NCBI GenBank assembly: GCA_017470485.1
Contig: JAFUYQ010000014.1
Span: 124,001-188,000 of the forward strand
Reading direction: 5' to 3'
DNA: 64,000 nucleotides
Origin: Synergistaceae bacterium
GTDB lineage: Bacteria; Synergistota; Synergistia; Synergistales; Aminobacteriaceae
The notes beneath the pieces were generated by a model, which ran no database searches, had not been told where the DNA came from, and saw only the letters and a list, made by a program, of their open reading frames with translations. Numbering within the stretch: position 1 is the stretch's first letter; every line of letters starts with the position of its first letter. This document shows, piece after piece, positions 8,228 to 17,915 of this stretch. The position numbers and the translations under genes were made by a program.

Positions 8228-9064
8228 TTACAGACTGTACAAGAAATATGTTACCGCCAGCAAATCCCCAGAACCTCCGGGACTAATCCAGCGTTCAATG
8301 AAATCATCATCAAGTCTCCTGATGTCCTCAAGCCCGAAGCCCGACTCAATCATTTCACCGGCTGTCCTCATTACTTCCTGAGCGGTCTTAATGTCATGCC
8401 GTGAGATTATGTTAGTGTCGTGAGCGTCGGCCATGACGTGAATCAATGTCTTTGCCATAGCGTCATTAACGCTCAGACCGTCCGACAAATATTCAGCGAG
8501 TGCCGGAAGCGATACATTCCTGACTGTCGGATAGCCTGCTTCAGCCTCGCCCCTGATTCCCGTTATGCCGTGTTCGAGGAATACACGTTCGCCTTTAGTG
8601 AGGCCATCGGGTGATTTGTTCTTCACGCCTGAGAAATCACGCTCACAAATCCCCTTGCACATTTCACCGGCAAGCCTCATAACCCCGTCAGCGGTAATCT
8701 CGCTTCCCGAACCTTCGAGATATCCGGCGCACGAGCTGAGAAGCCCCAGTGAAAATATCTCGCCCTTGTGGGTGTTAATGCCGCCGGTGGCGAGGAACAT
8801 ATTTTTTTCGGCGGCTACTCCGATTTTCCTGACGTTCGGGAAAACCTCAGAGGGCGGAATCTTATCCCTTCCCCTTCTGAAGCCCTCCTCTGAAAATTCA
8901 ACGAAACTTCCGGCAAGACTTGCCGCGCTTTTCATGAACGTCGTGAAATTCATGTCGTTATGCGCCCCTGAGTTGTTCCTGTCAACAAGTCCGGGCTTCG
9001 GAGTTGCTGACACCTCAAGAAGCATTGCCTCAAGCGCAAGCCTCCCGATTTCGTTACTCGTCAT
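8228..9064 (-). CDS. Triphosphoribosyl-dephospho-CoA synthase family (CitG/MdcB-like)
   Basis: A 278-aa protein. The N-terminal block EVSATPKPGLVDRNNSGAHNDM is the signature of CitG/MdcB enzymes, which build the prosthetic-group precursor for the acyl carrier protein of citrate or malonate lyase-type decarboxylases. I place the start at ATG 9064, which overlaps the end of the RND pump gene by 11 bp; an in-frame ATG at 9088 would add 8 residues. No citrate lyase, malonate decarboxylase or CitX gene is visible here, so its partner is elsewhere or it has another use. Confidence 0.8.
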   Translation of the reverse strand: MTSNEIGRLALEAMLLEVSATPKPGLVDRNNSGAHNDMNFTTFMKSAASLAGSFVEFSEEGFRRGRDKIPPSEVFPNVRKIGVAAEKNMFLATGGINTHKGEIFSLGLLSSCAGYLEGSGSEITADGVMRLAGEMCKGICERDFSGVKNKSPDGLTKGERVFLEHGITGIRGEAEAGYPTVRNVSLPALAEYLSDGLSVNDAMAKTLIHVMADAHDTNIISRHDIKTAQEVMRTAGEMIESGFGLEDIRRLDDDFIERWISPGGSGDLLAVTYFLYSL

Positions 9065-12000
9065 CTTCGTCTTCGTAATCGTCCTCATCTTTAACGCCGT
9101 ACTCGCGCCCTCTCAGCCTATCCCACCAGAGCCACAGCCTCCAGACGCATTTATACGCCGCCGGTATCGACAGCATTGCGAGCATTCCGCCGGCAATCAA
9201 GCCCCCGATAGCAACGACAGCAATCGGCCTTTTCATCTCAGAGCCTCGTCCCGTTGAAAGCAGAGGCAGCAATGAAACTATTGACGTAACGACTGCCATT
9301 AACAGCGATTTGAACCTTACGTGGCACGCCTCCTCAACAGCCTCGTAAGGGTGAGTGCCTTTGAGCCTCAGAACCTCAGCGTAATCGACAACGACAATAG
9401 CGTTATTGACGACCATTCCGACAAGCATAATCATTCCTATCAGGGCGAATATCGAGATGTTGACCTCAGAAAGCAGCATTGCCGGAACGACTCCGATCGC
9501 CGCCATAGGAACAGTGGCGAGGATTACCACGCTGTAAATCCACGACTCAAGTATTGCCGCAACAACTAGGTACGTAACAACTATAGCTATCACTAATGTT
9601 CGTATCAGTTCGGTGAAGTTCTCGGCCATGTCCTCCTGTTCGCCGCCGAAGTTAATGCTTACGCCCTCAGGAAGTTTCAACTGGTTCACGACCTCGCGCA
9701 TTCTAGCGTTGCCCTCACCGGAAGTGATGTAGCGGACGTTGCCGGTAACTACGACAGCCCTTTCACGCTCAACACGTCTGATTTCGGTAGGGCCGTCGCT
9801 CCATGAAATATCCGACATTTCATCGAGCGGTACAAGTCCGTAACCTGTCATTACGGGCAGTTCGTGGGCGTCGAAAATATCATCGGCTTTCTCTCTGGCG
9901 ATTCTCGCCTTAATGTCGTACTCGTAGCCGCCCTGCCTGAATTTCCCTGCGTCCCTTCCGATGAGGTAGCCTCTTATGATTCCTGCGAGGTCAGAGATGT
10001 TAAGCCCTAAGGGAGCGAGTCTCCAGCGTATAGGAGTGATTCGGAGTTCAGGTTTTCCCATTTCCATTTCGATTTTGAGGTCTCGTATACCCGGAACTCT
10101 GCGGCCTTTCGCGCGAATCTCCTCAGCGATTTCGTAGAGCTGATTCAAATCCTGACCCTTAACCTGAATTTCTATAGGGTTTCCGAAGCCTGAGCGTGTG
10201 GCGGCTATGGCAATCTGAACGCCCGGAAGCCCCTCAAGGTACGGTCTTATTTTGTCAGCCAAATCCTGAGTCGATGGCCTCTTGGGGTCATTGTTGAGGT
10301 AGAGGGCTATCTGAGCCTCGCTGATTGAGTTTGAGCGCATTGAACCGGCGACAGTTGAGACAACATTTCTGATGTATTTCTTATCGGGAAGGGTGTTGAT
10401 GTAATCCTCAACCTGATAAATCAATTCCTCTGTCCTGTGAATTGATGAATTGTTGTCGAGCGTCAATGTTATTCTGACAGTGCCGTCATCAGTTGAAGGG
10501 GTAAACTGAGTCCCGATGAAGCCTCCGAGTTTTAACGAGCCGTAAGTAGCTAGAATAGTGAAAATTATCGTCAGGAACGGGAATCTCATCGCCACGTGAA
10601 GAATGACGAAGAACATATCCCTGAAGCCGTCAAAAATCCAATTCCACCAGCCCGTCAGAATTTTGCCGATTAAGGGAAGCTCATTGTCGTTTTTGGTCTT
10701 CTTGATTCTTGCGGCGAGGCACGGCGTAACCGCCATAGTAACCCATAACGAGAAGCACGTTGCGTAAACTATCGTAACCGCGTAAGGCTTGAGGAACTGT
10801 CCGGCAATCGTTGACATTAACGCAACAGGCATGAACACTCCCAAGTTAGTGAGGACTCCGGCAAGAACTGACATTGAAATTTCAACAGTCCCCTCCTCAG
10901 CGGCCTCGAACGCTCCGTAACCCATATCCCTGAATCTGTAGATGTTCTGAATGATTAGTATAGCGTTCATGACCAGCGTGCCCATTGAGAGGGCAAGCCC
11001 AAGCGTACTCATCAAGTTGAGCGTGTAGCCGTGTATCTGCAAAGGAACGAACGTTGCGGCGAAAGCTACAGGCATTGAGAACGCAACTATGAATGTAGCC
11101 CCGAATCTTCCCAAGAAAAGATAAATGACAAGTGCAGTCAGAGCGATTCCGATGGCCGTGTCCCTAATGATGTTCTTGACCGCCGATTCAACGAAACTCG
11201 TGTCGTCATACGTGTATTCATACGTGAAATCTGGGTAGTTCCTCATCGTTCTGGCCATGAGGCGTTTAATGAGTCTTCCTGCCTCAACAACGTCAGCGTT
11301 TGAACGGGGGCTTATTCTCAGCTGAACGACCGGTTTCCCGTCAGCCCTCGCAAGACTTCTCTGGTCTTCCTCGCCGTCAACGACTTCGCCGAGCATTGAG
11401 AGTCTTACGGGCATTCCGATCGGTGTCGGAATTAGTATGTCCTCAAGCTGTTCGACCTCGTTGAACTCGCCCATTAACCTCAGTGATACCTCGTCTTTTT
11501 TCTGGGTAACGTATCCCGAAGGCGTAGTCTGGTTATTTGCGGCGACAACGTTGCAGACCTGCATGTAGTTTATCCCGTAATCGCTCAGAGCCGCAGGGTC
11601 GAGGTTGATATGAATTTCCCTGTCCCTTCCGCCGGTAACGTCAACTCGTCCGACACCCTCAACACGGGCGACGACAGGCTGTATTCTGTCCTCGATTAAT
11701 TTCTTCGCTGTCTTTTCGGGCATTGAGGACGAGAACGAAACTATAAGGAACGGCTGTGCGGATATGTCGAATTTGCTTGAGACAGGTTCTTCAGCGTCAT
11801 CGGGCAAATCGGGAACTTTAGCTTTAACCTTGTTGTTCACGTCAACGAGCGCAAGGTCAGGATTAGTGCCGGCCTCCATTTCAACGGCGACCATTGAAAT
11901 TCCTTCGATTGAGTAAGTTGTGATTGACTTCAGATTTTCGAGGTCTGCTAAAGCGTCCTCAAGCGGTTTGCTGATGAGCTGTTCAATTTCGTTAGGGCCT

Positions 12001-12164
12001 GCACCCTGATAAGTAGTCCTGACAAGAACGAACGGTAATTCAACATCGGGGTAAAGCGTAACTCCCAGAGTGAAATAGCTTGAAATTCCCAGCAGTATCC
12101 AGATAACAACAGAACACCCGGTGAAGACCGGGTGCGTAATGCAGAACTTAATGAATCCTCTCAT
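9054..12164 (-). CDS. RND-family efflux pump, inner-membrane subunit (AcrB/MdtB-like)
   Basis: A 1036-aa protein of normal RND size with the duplicated architecture: a first membrane segment, a large periplasmic loop, membrane segments 2-6 (about 330-480), then the same arrangement repeated after about 520. Segments such as FIVAFSMPVAFAATFVPL and LIGMIMLVGMVVNNAIVVVDYAEVLRLKG are typical, and the latter is the conserved TM motif. It drives proton-coupled export across a diderm envelope. The C-terminus is very acidic (EDDYEDEDDE). The adaptor gene is 6 bp upstream; no TolC-type outer-membrane gene is present. The substrate is unknown. Confidence 0.92.
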   Translation of the reverse strand: MRGFIKFCITHPVFTGCSVVIWILLGISSYFTLGVTLYPDVELPFVLVRTTYQGAGPNEIEQLISKPLEDALADLENLKSITTYSIEGISMVAVEMEAGTNPDLALVDVNNKVKAKVPDLPDDAEEPVSSKFDISAQPFLIVSFSSSMPEKTAKKLIEDRIQPVVARVEGVGRVDVTGGRDREIHINLDPAALSDYGINYMQVCNVVAANNQTTPSGYVTQKKDEVSLRLMGEFNEVEQLEDILIPTPIGMPVRLSMLGEVVDGEEDQRSLARADGKPVVQLRISPRSNADVVEAGRLIKRLMARTMRNYPDFTYEYTYDDTSFVESAVKNIIRDTAIGIALTALVIYLFLGRFGATFIVAFSMPVAFAATFVPLQIHGYTLNLMSTLGLALSMGTLVMNAILIIQNIYRFRDMGYGAFEAAEEGTVEISMSVLAGVLTNLGVFMPVALMSTIAGQFLKPYAVTIVYATCFSLWVTMAVTPCLAARIKKTKNDNELPLIGKILTGWWNWIFDGFRDMFFVILHVAMRFPFLTIIFTILATYGSLKLGGFIGTQFTPSTDDGTVRITLTLDNNSSIHRTEELIYQVEDYINTLPDKKYIRNVVSTVAGSMRSNSISEAQIALYLNNDPKRPSTQDLADKIRPYLEGLPGVQIAIAATRSGFGNPIEIQVKGQDLNQLYEIAEEIRAKGRRVPGIRDLKIEMEMGKPELRITPIRWRLAPLGLNISDLAGIIRGYLIGRDAGKFRQGGYEYDIKARIAREKADDIFDAHELPVMTGYGLVPLDEMSDISWSDGPTEIRRVERERAVVVTGNVRYITSGEGNARMREVVNQLKLPEGVSINFGGEQEDMAENFTELIRTLVIAIVVTYLVVAAILESWIYSVVILATVPMAAIGVVPAMLLSEVNISIFALIGMIMLVGMVVNNAIVVVDYAEVLRLKGTHPYEAVEEACHVRFKSLLMAVVTSIVSLLPLLSTGRGSEMKRPIAVVAIGGLIAGGMLAMLSIPAAYKCVWRLWLWWDRLRGREYGVKDEDDYEDEDDE

Positions 12165-12170
12165 GAAAAT

Positions 12171-13286
12171 TTAACCCTCGTCCGAATTATCCTGATGATT
12201 TTTCCCCGCTATGCCGACATTTTTCACTATGCCCACACCGTCATAAAGCACTCTGTTTCCGCTGGTGATTAACTGGTCGCCGGCGTGAAGTCCAGAAGTA
12301 ACCACGACTCTTCCTTCGCGTCCCTCGCCTGTGGTAATGTTGGTGAGCTTTGCCCTGTTGCCGTCAGCGATATAGACCGACTGGCTCTTGCCTCTGTAAA
12401 CGACAACGTTTGAAGGGATAACCACAACGCTGCTCTGAGTGTCAACCCTGAATCTTCCCTCAACGTAAGTTCCCGGAAGAATCCCTGAGTTCTCAGGAAG
12501 CCCGACAGTAACGGGGTATAATCCTGAACCTGACTGAGCTTCGGGGCTTATGCGCTTGACGTAACCCTGATGTGTTTTGCCGTCAACATATATTTCAACA
12601 GCTGTGCTTCTGTTAATTCTTACGACATCTTTTTTTGAAACCATTAAATCGGCTTCCATTTCCTTAGGGTCAACGATTGAGAGCAGTATTGCACCTGCTT
12701 CAGCGACTTCACCCGGCTCAACGTTACGGACTGCGACTATTCCGTCAATGGAGGCTTTAAGGTTTGTGCGCTGGAGCGATGACTGAGTTGATTTGAGAGA
12801 GGCTTCAGCGGTTTTGAGGCGTGAATAGGCCGCGTCAACTTCCGATTTTGAGATACCGCCCTTTGAATTTAACTGCTTTAACCTGTTGTAATTAAGCAGG
12901 GCTTCATCATAGGCTGTCTTCCCTGACTGAACCTGTGCGCCTCTTGCGGCCTCCTGAAGGGTAATGAGGGTCTGACCGGCTTTGACTGGACTTCCTACAT
13001 CGACATTTACAGTTCTTACGATTTCGCGCTCATATGTTGTAACGTTCTGAGTATGTGCGCTTTTAGCCTGACCGTAATAGCTTCTCCAAGTCTCCCAGTC
13101 TGAAGTCGTGAGCGTTTCTGTCTCTACAGGGTAAACAGTTTCGGTCTGTGTCTCAAGCGAACGGAGATTAGCGGCGGCCTGAGCGAGTTTAGCGCGTACC
13201 TGAGTGCTTACGAGGAAGCCAACTCCCACGAGAGCGAGTACCCATAATAACAGTCTAATTCTGGTAAAGAATTTCAGCATAAACAA
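12171..13286 (-). CDS. RND periplasmic adaptor (membrane fusion protein, HlyD/AcrA-like)
   Basis: A 371-aa protein with an N-terminal membrane anchor (FFTRIRLLLWVLALVGVGFL). A split lipoyl/biotinyl-like domain (VNVDVGSPVKAGQTLITL and ASIDGIVAVRNVEPGEVAEAG) flanks an alpha-helical hairpin rich in Gln, Ser and Lys (about 125-180). A beta-barrel and a membrane-proximal domain follow. It links the RND pump encoded 6 bp downstream to an outer-membrane channel. No signal-peptidase II lipobox is evident, so it is anchored by the N-terminal helix. It starts the adaptor-pump-citG transcript. Confidence 0.9.
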   Translation of the reverse strand: MFMLKFFTRIRLLLWVLALVGVGFLVSTQVRAKLAQAAANLRSLETQTETVYPVETETLTTSDWETWRSYYGQAKSAHTQNVTTYEREIVRTVNVDVGSPVKAGQTLITLQEAARGAQVQSGKTAYDEALLNYNRLKQLNSKGGISKSEVDAAYSRLKTAEASLKSTQSSLQRTNLKASIDGIVAVRNVEPGEVAEAGAILLSIVDPKEMEADLMVSKKDVVRINRSTAVEIYVDGKTHQGYVKRISPEAQSGSGLYPVTVGLPENSGILPGTYVEGRFRVDTQSSVVVIPSNVVVYRGKSQSVYIADGNRAKLTNITTGEGREGRVVVTSGLHAGDQLITSGNRVLYDGVGIVKNVGIAGKNHQDNSDEG

Positions 13287-13375
13287 ATATCACCTCTGTA
13301 AAAAATTCCGATATTCATTGCGAAACCGCATTATAACACAGTGAAACATACCGGCATGAAGATAATATGTACTGT

Positions 13376-15601
13376 CTAGAATATTTTGTAATTCTCGTAA
13401 ACAAACCACTCAGGAGCTTTCAAGCCGTTAAGTTCCACAAATTCATCGACTCTTTTCGGAACCTGCGAGACTAAATCAATCTGCCTCGTGTCGAACATTC
13501 CGGCATTCCCGAACGCAAGCACCCATTCAGTCAGCGCAAGCCCCGTAATATACGGCGAGTTCACAAGATCCGACAACCCCGAATCAACCCTCGCCAAGTC
13601 AACGCTTACAACTGGAACATACTCCCTGAAGAGTTTATGCCAGTCAACGTTCTGAGAAATCAATGCGTTCGGCGGAGCAATGAGAATGTTCTCGTCAATG
13701 CCTGTAACCGAAATCCTAACGCACTCAAACGGCATTACATGGCCGGTGCATAACCATTCGCCCGAACTCGCGCCACCGTCAGGAAGAGTCTCTATCATAA
13801 GGTTATGCGCAAGCCTCGAAAATAATTTCATGCTCTGCTGACGCTCAGCCCCAAGAAGTACGGCTTTCCTGTCCCGAAAAACTTTCAGCCCGAAAAATTT
13901 AGGCTTGAACTCCCTCTCCCTCATCGACTGTATTAGTCCCGTCAATGGACTCTGAGATTTCCGCTCAGGAGTTATGACGCTCTCGGAAAACGAATACCCC
14001 TCTGGCATTGACGGAAGCTCCCCGCCCTCAGATAGAACTTTGCGGAGCTTGGCGGCTGATTCCTGAAGCCTCCAGCGCGATGAGCCTGTTACCTCCTTAT
14101 GGGTTATAACGCTGTCGATAATCTTCAACGCCCTTCCCCCCCTGAGCATTAAAGCCCGAATGAATGAGCCGCTGCCGAGAGGAGCAAAATAATTCACAGC
14201 GTCCTCAATGTTTGAGTCGAACCATGCTTTAGATTTTTTGTCGTAGAATTTTTCGAGAGCGTTCTTCGAGGACATGGGGATAACATCGAAATCACGTCCG
14301 CAAAAATTCCTCATGTCCCGTCTGATTGCGTTTATGTCCTCAAGTATCTTGTCGTGCGCCGAGTGCTTAATCATTCCGGCCTCAGTGTCATCACGCTCAA
14401 GATCTATCTGTGAAAGAACAAATACTATCCTGTCATTCATGTTCATCAGCAAGCGGAGGTAATCGTAATCCGCTCCCTTCAATCTCGCTCTTACAGGCGT
14501 AACGTAAATTATCATGTCCAGTTCCGGCAGAACATTCCTCAACGCCGCCCCTCCCGAACCGGCTAAAGCGTCAAATCCCGGAGTGTCGGCGAAACATATA
14601 CCCTCTGGAATCATTGCGCCGGGTATGGTGAGTTCGATTCGGGCGATGCCTGACTTGTTGCCCGGATTGTGAAGCTCTGAGGCTATATTCTTCATGTAAG
14701 CTCCCGTGAGTTTACGGCCTCTTACGTCCTCTGAGCGTCCGTCCTGAAAAAATACTTTAGCCGCTCTCGTCTCGCCCTCACGGCAGATTATCGGTATGTT
14801 AGTCGTTGCCCGTGTATGTTCGGGGATTAAACGCTCGCCGAGAAGTGCGTTAATGAATGACGATTTTCCACTGCTGGTAAGACCTGCTATACCTATCATT
14901 AGTGATGTCTCGCCAATCGAACGCCGTAACGCTTTGAGCCTGTTGTCGCCGGTCATGACGTTAAGGGCGGAATTGATACAGTCCTCAAGTTTGCGTTTAA
15001 GGAAAGTGCCTTTGCTTAAGTCTTCGGGGAGCGAGGGAATTTCAGGAGACTTGGCGAAAATTCTGCGCTGAATTTCACGCCTCAGCCTCAAATTCTCCTG
15101 TTCCATGTCCTCAATACACCCAACGTCCCTCAGCGTCATAATACCTTGTACCCTCACCGCCTCAAGAATCTTAATGCGCCCGTCAGGCTCAGCGCATTCG
15201 ATTCTGTCGCCCTCCTCCGCTGTAGAGAGCCACGCGCTTAACGGCAGCGTCTCGCTTCCCGTCAATCTCAGCGGTCTCCCGTTAGTGTCCCGTTGAAGCT
15301 CAGCGTCTAATCTGAAATTCCTGTAGTAACCGTCTCCGCAGTAAAGTTTTCTAGTGAGGCTCAATGATGATTCATGACCGTAAATAGCTTCCTCAAGTTT
15401 TGAGAGCTTCAAGTGATCTTCGGGGTGGCAAAGCTCATACCACTGGTCTAAAGTTTTGGGGCAGTTCTCTGGATTCAGGCGCATGGTATTCAAGAGGCCG
15501 CGCGAAAAATAAATTTCCCTTGAAGGGAAAATAACTGTTATGTCAGGAGTGTCGGAAGTGTTGATGAAATTATAGCGTTCCCATTCGGAGAGTTTAATCA
15601 T
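13376..15601 (-). CDS. PAS-dynamin-like GTPase fusion
   Basis: A 741-aa protein of unusual build. Residues about 20-120 look like a PAS_3 fold (HPEDH near 59-63, then GYYRNFRLDAELQRDTNGRPL). A linker and coiled segment (165-205) lead to a dynamin/GTPase domain with P-loop GLTSSGKS (240-247), a switch-I region ATTNIPI, G3 motif DTPG (339-342) and an SQID-type G4 near 395. The remaining C-terminal part (about 470-741) is unassigned and shows no clear membrane segment. Bacterial dynamins remodel membranes, but function here is unknown. The gene stands alone, divergent from lysA by 53 bp. I am sure of the GTPase and fairly sure of the PAS fold. Confidence 0.72.
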   Translation of the reverse strand: MIKLSEWERYNFINTSDTPDITVIFPSREIYFSRGLLNTMRLNPENCPKTLDQWYELCHPEDHLKLSKLEEAIYGHESSLSLTRKLYCGDGYYRNFRLDAELQRDTNGRPLRLTGSETLPLSAWLSTAEEGDRIECAEPDGRIKILEAVRVQGIMTLRDVGCIEDMEQENLRLRREIQRRIFAKSPEIPSLPEDLSKGTFLKRKLEDCINSALNVMTGDNRLKALRRSIGETSLMIGIAGLTSSGKSSFINALLGERLIPEHTRATTNIPIICREGETRAAKVFFQDGRSEDVRGRKLTGAYMKNIASELHNPGNKSGIARIELTIPGAMIPEGICFADTPGFDALAGSGGAALRNVLPELDMIIYVTPVRARLKGADYDYLRLLMNMNDRIVFVLSQIDLERDDTEAGMIKHSAHDKILEDINAIRRDMRNFCGRDFDVIPMSSKNALEKFYDKKSKAWFDSNIEDAVNYFAPLGSGSFIRALMLRGGRALKIIDSVITHKEVTGSSRWRLQESAAKLRKVLSEGGELPSMPEGYSFSESVITPERKSQSPLTGLIQSMREREFKPKFFGLKVFRDRKAVLLGAERQQSMKLFSRLAHNLMIETLPDGGASSGEWLCTGHVMPFECVRISVTGIDENILIAPPNALISQNVDWHKLFREYVPVVSVDLARVDSGLSDLVNSPYITGLALTEWVLAFGNAGMFDTRQIDLVSQVPKRVDEFVELNGLKAPEWFVYENYKIF

Positions 15602-15654
15602 AATCGAGTGATACCTTTTCGTAAAATTTTTATATAATTTTCAACCATAATATC

Positions 15655-16971
15655 ATGAGGAAAAAGGGGAGTTTGAAAATTTCACATTTAACATGGGGCG
15701 GTATCGACTGCCATGAATTAGCCGCCAGATTCGGGACACCGTTATATGTTTTCGACACGGGCATAATCCGCTCAAGGTGCCGGGAGTTACGAGAGACATT
15801 CATTGACCGCTGGGAGAATACAAGAGTGCGTTACGCCGGAAAAGCCTTTCTGATTCGGGCAATGGCAAAACTGATTCAAGATGAAGGACTCGGCCTCGAT
15901 GTAGTTTCACTTGGCGAGCTTATGACAGCGTTAAGCGCAGGATTTCCGCCCGAACGAATCGAGATGAACGGAAACGCTAAAAGCCATGCCGAAATCGAAG
16001 CGGCAGTAAATTCCAGAGTAGGGCGAATCATTATCGACCACCCCGACGAATTGATGACGATTCAGAATTACGCTCAGAAAGCCGGAATCGTTCAGCGAGC
16101 TATGATAAGGGTAGCTCCGGGAGTTGACGCTCACACTCACAAGTATATCGCCACCGGAAGCACCGACAGCAAATTCGGAGTTCCTGCCGATCCCCGTGAA
16201 GGCTCAATGCTGACTGACACGCTCAAAGCGGCGAGAGACTGCCGGAATGTTGAGATAAGGGGACTTCATTTCCACGTAGGCTCACAGCTTTTCGAGACTG
16301 AGGACTACACGAAATCAATCGAGGTAATACTGAAGCTGATGAAGTCTCTGAAAGATGAATGGGGATTCGTTACTCATGAACTGAACATGGGCGGAGGTTT
16401 CGGGGCGGTAATTAATCCCTCAGTGCCGGCAATGCGTTCGGAGTTCTACACTGACCCGATGATGAAAGCGTTGATTGAGGGGTGCGGTGCTTACGGGCTT
16501 GAAGTTCCGAGAGCAATTCTTGAGCCGGGACGCTGGATAATTTCGGAGGCAGGAATAACGCTTTACACTGTCGAGAATGTAAGGGAGCTTCCTGAGATTT
16601 CATACATAGCGGTTGACGGGGGAATGTCGGACAATCCGAGATTCGCTCTCTATCAGGCCGAGTACAACGCCGTGAAAATCTCGGACATTAACGGGAAAAT
16701 CTACCGTCCCTCAAACGGCGGCAAAGTCTCAATCGTAGGAAAGTGCTGCGAGTCGGGCGACATTCTGATTGACGACGCTAAGATTCAGGAGGTTAAGGCC
16801 GGAGATGTTATAGCGTTGTTCAACACGGGAGCTTACACGTTCAGCATGTCGAGCAACTATAATTATCTTCCAAGACCAGCGGTAGTGTTCGTTGAGAACG
16901 GTGAAGCAAAAATTGCCGCCGAGCGTCAGACGATGGAGGACTTAATGCGAGGTCAGGTGCTTTTATTTTGA
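15655..16971 (+). CDS. lysA: Diaminopimelate decarboxylase
   Basis: A 438-aa fold-III PLP decarboxylase that turns meso-diaminopimelate into lysine. The PLP lysine is in VRYAGKAF (Lys63). The glycine-rich phosphate loop lies in NMGGGFG, and the CCESGDIL motif carries the substrate-contacting cysteine near residue 365. The start ATG is 53 bp from the divergent GTPase gene. The stop TGA overlaps the TTG start of the next gene, so the two are co-transcribed even though their functions seem unrelated. Confidence 0.93.
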   Translation: MRKKGSLKISHLTWGGIDCHELAARFGTPLYVFDTGIIRSRCRELRETFIDRWENTRVRYAGKAFLIRAMAKLIQDEGLGLDVVSLGELMTALSAGFPPERIEMNGNAKSHAEIEAAVNSRVGRIIIDHPDELMTIQNYAQKAGIVQRAMIRVAPGVDAHTHKYIATGSTDSKFGVPADPREGSMLTDTLKAARDCRNVEIRGLHFHVGSQLFETEDYTKSIEVILKLMKSLKDEWGFVTHELNMGGGFGAVINPSVPAMRSEFYTDPMMKALIEGCGAYGLEVPRAILEPGRWIISEAGITLYTVENVRELPEISYIAVDGGMSDNPRFALYQAEYNAVKISDINGKIYRPSNGGKVSIVGKCCESGDILIDDAKIQEVKAGDVIALFNTGAYTFSMSSNYNYLPRPAVVFVENGEAKIAAERQTMEDLMRGQVLLF

Positions 16972-17915
16972 ATGAGCTTGAATTTGACGAAAGCACTCTC
17001 CCATTTGAAGAACGATGGGAGAATCTGACGTTAGCGAATGACTTTATGTTCGGCCATGTAATGCAGAAGAAAAGTCTCTGCACCGAAATGATGAGGCGTA
17101 TACTTCCCGACAAGAAGATTTCGGATATACAAATCATTGATATTCAGAAGACATTCAGGGGAGGGCTTGACACTCGAGGAGTAAGGTTCGACATGTACGT
17201 TGAGGCAGAGGACAGGAACGTTTACGATGTTGAGATACAGACCTCAAGGAAGCCGGATATTGCCAGAAGAACGAGGGCTTACCACGCCATGATGGGAGGA
17301 GATATTCTCAACAGGTACAAGACTGAGGGCGGAACGTATAATGATATTCCAGATTCATACGTGATATTTATTTGCACGTTCGACCCGTTCAGGCAGGGGA
17401 AACATGTTTACACGTTCAGGAATTTCTGCTGTGAGGATAAATCGCTTTCGCTTGATGACGGAGGGACTACAGTATTCCTTAACACTTACGGGAAAGATAA
17501 AGTTAATCCTGAGATGAAAGCGTTTCTTGATTTCATCATCGGCAGAGAGTGTAAAGATCCATTCATTCAGGAATTGAGTGAGGAACTTTTCGTAGCAAGG
17601 CATAACGCGGTATGGAGGGGAGAATACGTGAAATCTATAATGGAGCGAAATGAAACTTTTGCCAACGGTAAAGCAGTAGGCATTGAGGAAGGACGCACAA
17701 TAGGCATTGAAGAAGGCAGGACAATGGGTCTTGAGGAGGGCAGGACAATAGGGCTTGAGGAAGGTTTCACAAAAGGTGTCGCAAAAGGAAAAACAGAAGG
17801 CAAGTCGGAAGAAAAATTTGATATTGCCAGACGTATGCGAATATTAGGGGCCGATGAGAGTTTTATTCATCGGGCTACAAATATGTCTATTGAGGAAATC
17901 AGGGGGCTATGTTGA
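16968..17915 (+). CDS. PD-(D/E)XK nuclease-family protein (Rpn/transposase-like, PDDEXK_2)
   Basis: A 315-aa protein. The N-terminal half resembles Rpn-type recombination-promoting nucleases and putative transposases (TLANDFMFGHVMQKK; the nuclease core is GVRFDMYVEAEDRNVYDVEIQ with Asp and Glu-x-Gln). The C-terminal half carries a tandem 8-residue repeat, (I/V)G(I/L)EEGRT, then a Lys/Glu-rich tail and an IARRMRILGADESFIHRATNMS ending. The TTG start overlaps the lysA stop. Such genes are spread widely and vary in tail repeats. It may be a mobile-type passenger, although no inverted repeats or target duplications were found around it. Confidence 0.78.
   Translation: MNELEFDESTLPFEERWENLTLANDFMFGHVMQKKSLCTEMMRRILPDKKISDIQIIDIQKTFRGGLDTRGVRFDMYVEAEDRNVYDVEIQTSRKPDIARRTRAYHAMMGGDILNRYKTEGGTYNDIPDSYVIFICTFDPFRQGKHVYTFRNFCCEDKSLSLDDGGTTVFLNTYGKDKVNPEMKAFLDFIIGRECKDPFIQELSEELFVARHNAVWRGEYVKSIMERNETFANGKAVGIEEGRTIGIEEGRTMGLEEGRTIGLEEGFTKGVAKGKTEGKSEEKFDIARRMRILGADESFIHRATNMSIEEIRGLC
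17676..17771 (+). repeat. Four 24-bp tandem repeats in the PD-(D/E)XK gene
   Basis: Units start at 17676, 17700, 17724 and 17748 and encode (V/I/M)G(I/L)EEG(R/F)T. Units 2 and 3 are closest at the DNA level. A degenerate fifth unit follows at 17772. Unit gain or loss would change length by 8 residues without a frameshift. Confidence 0.9.
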
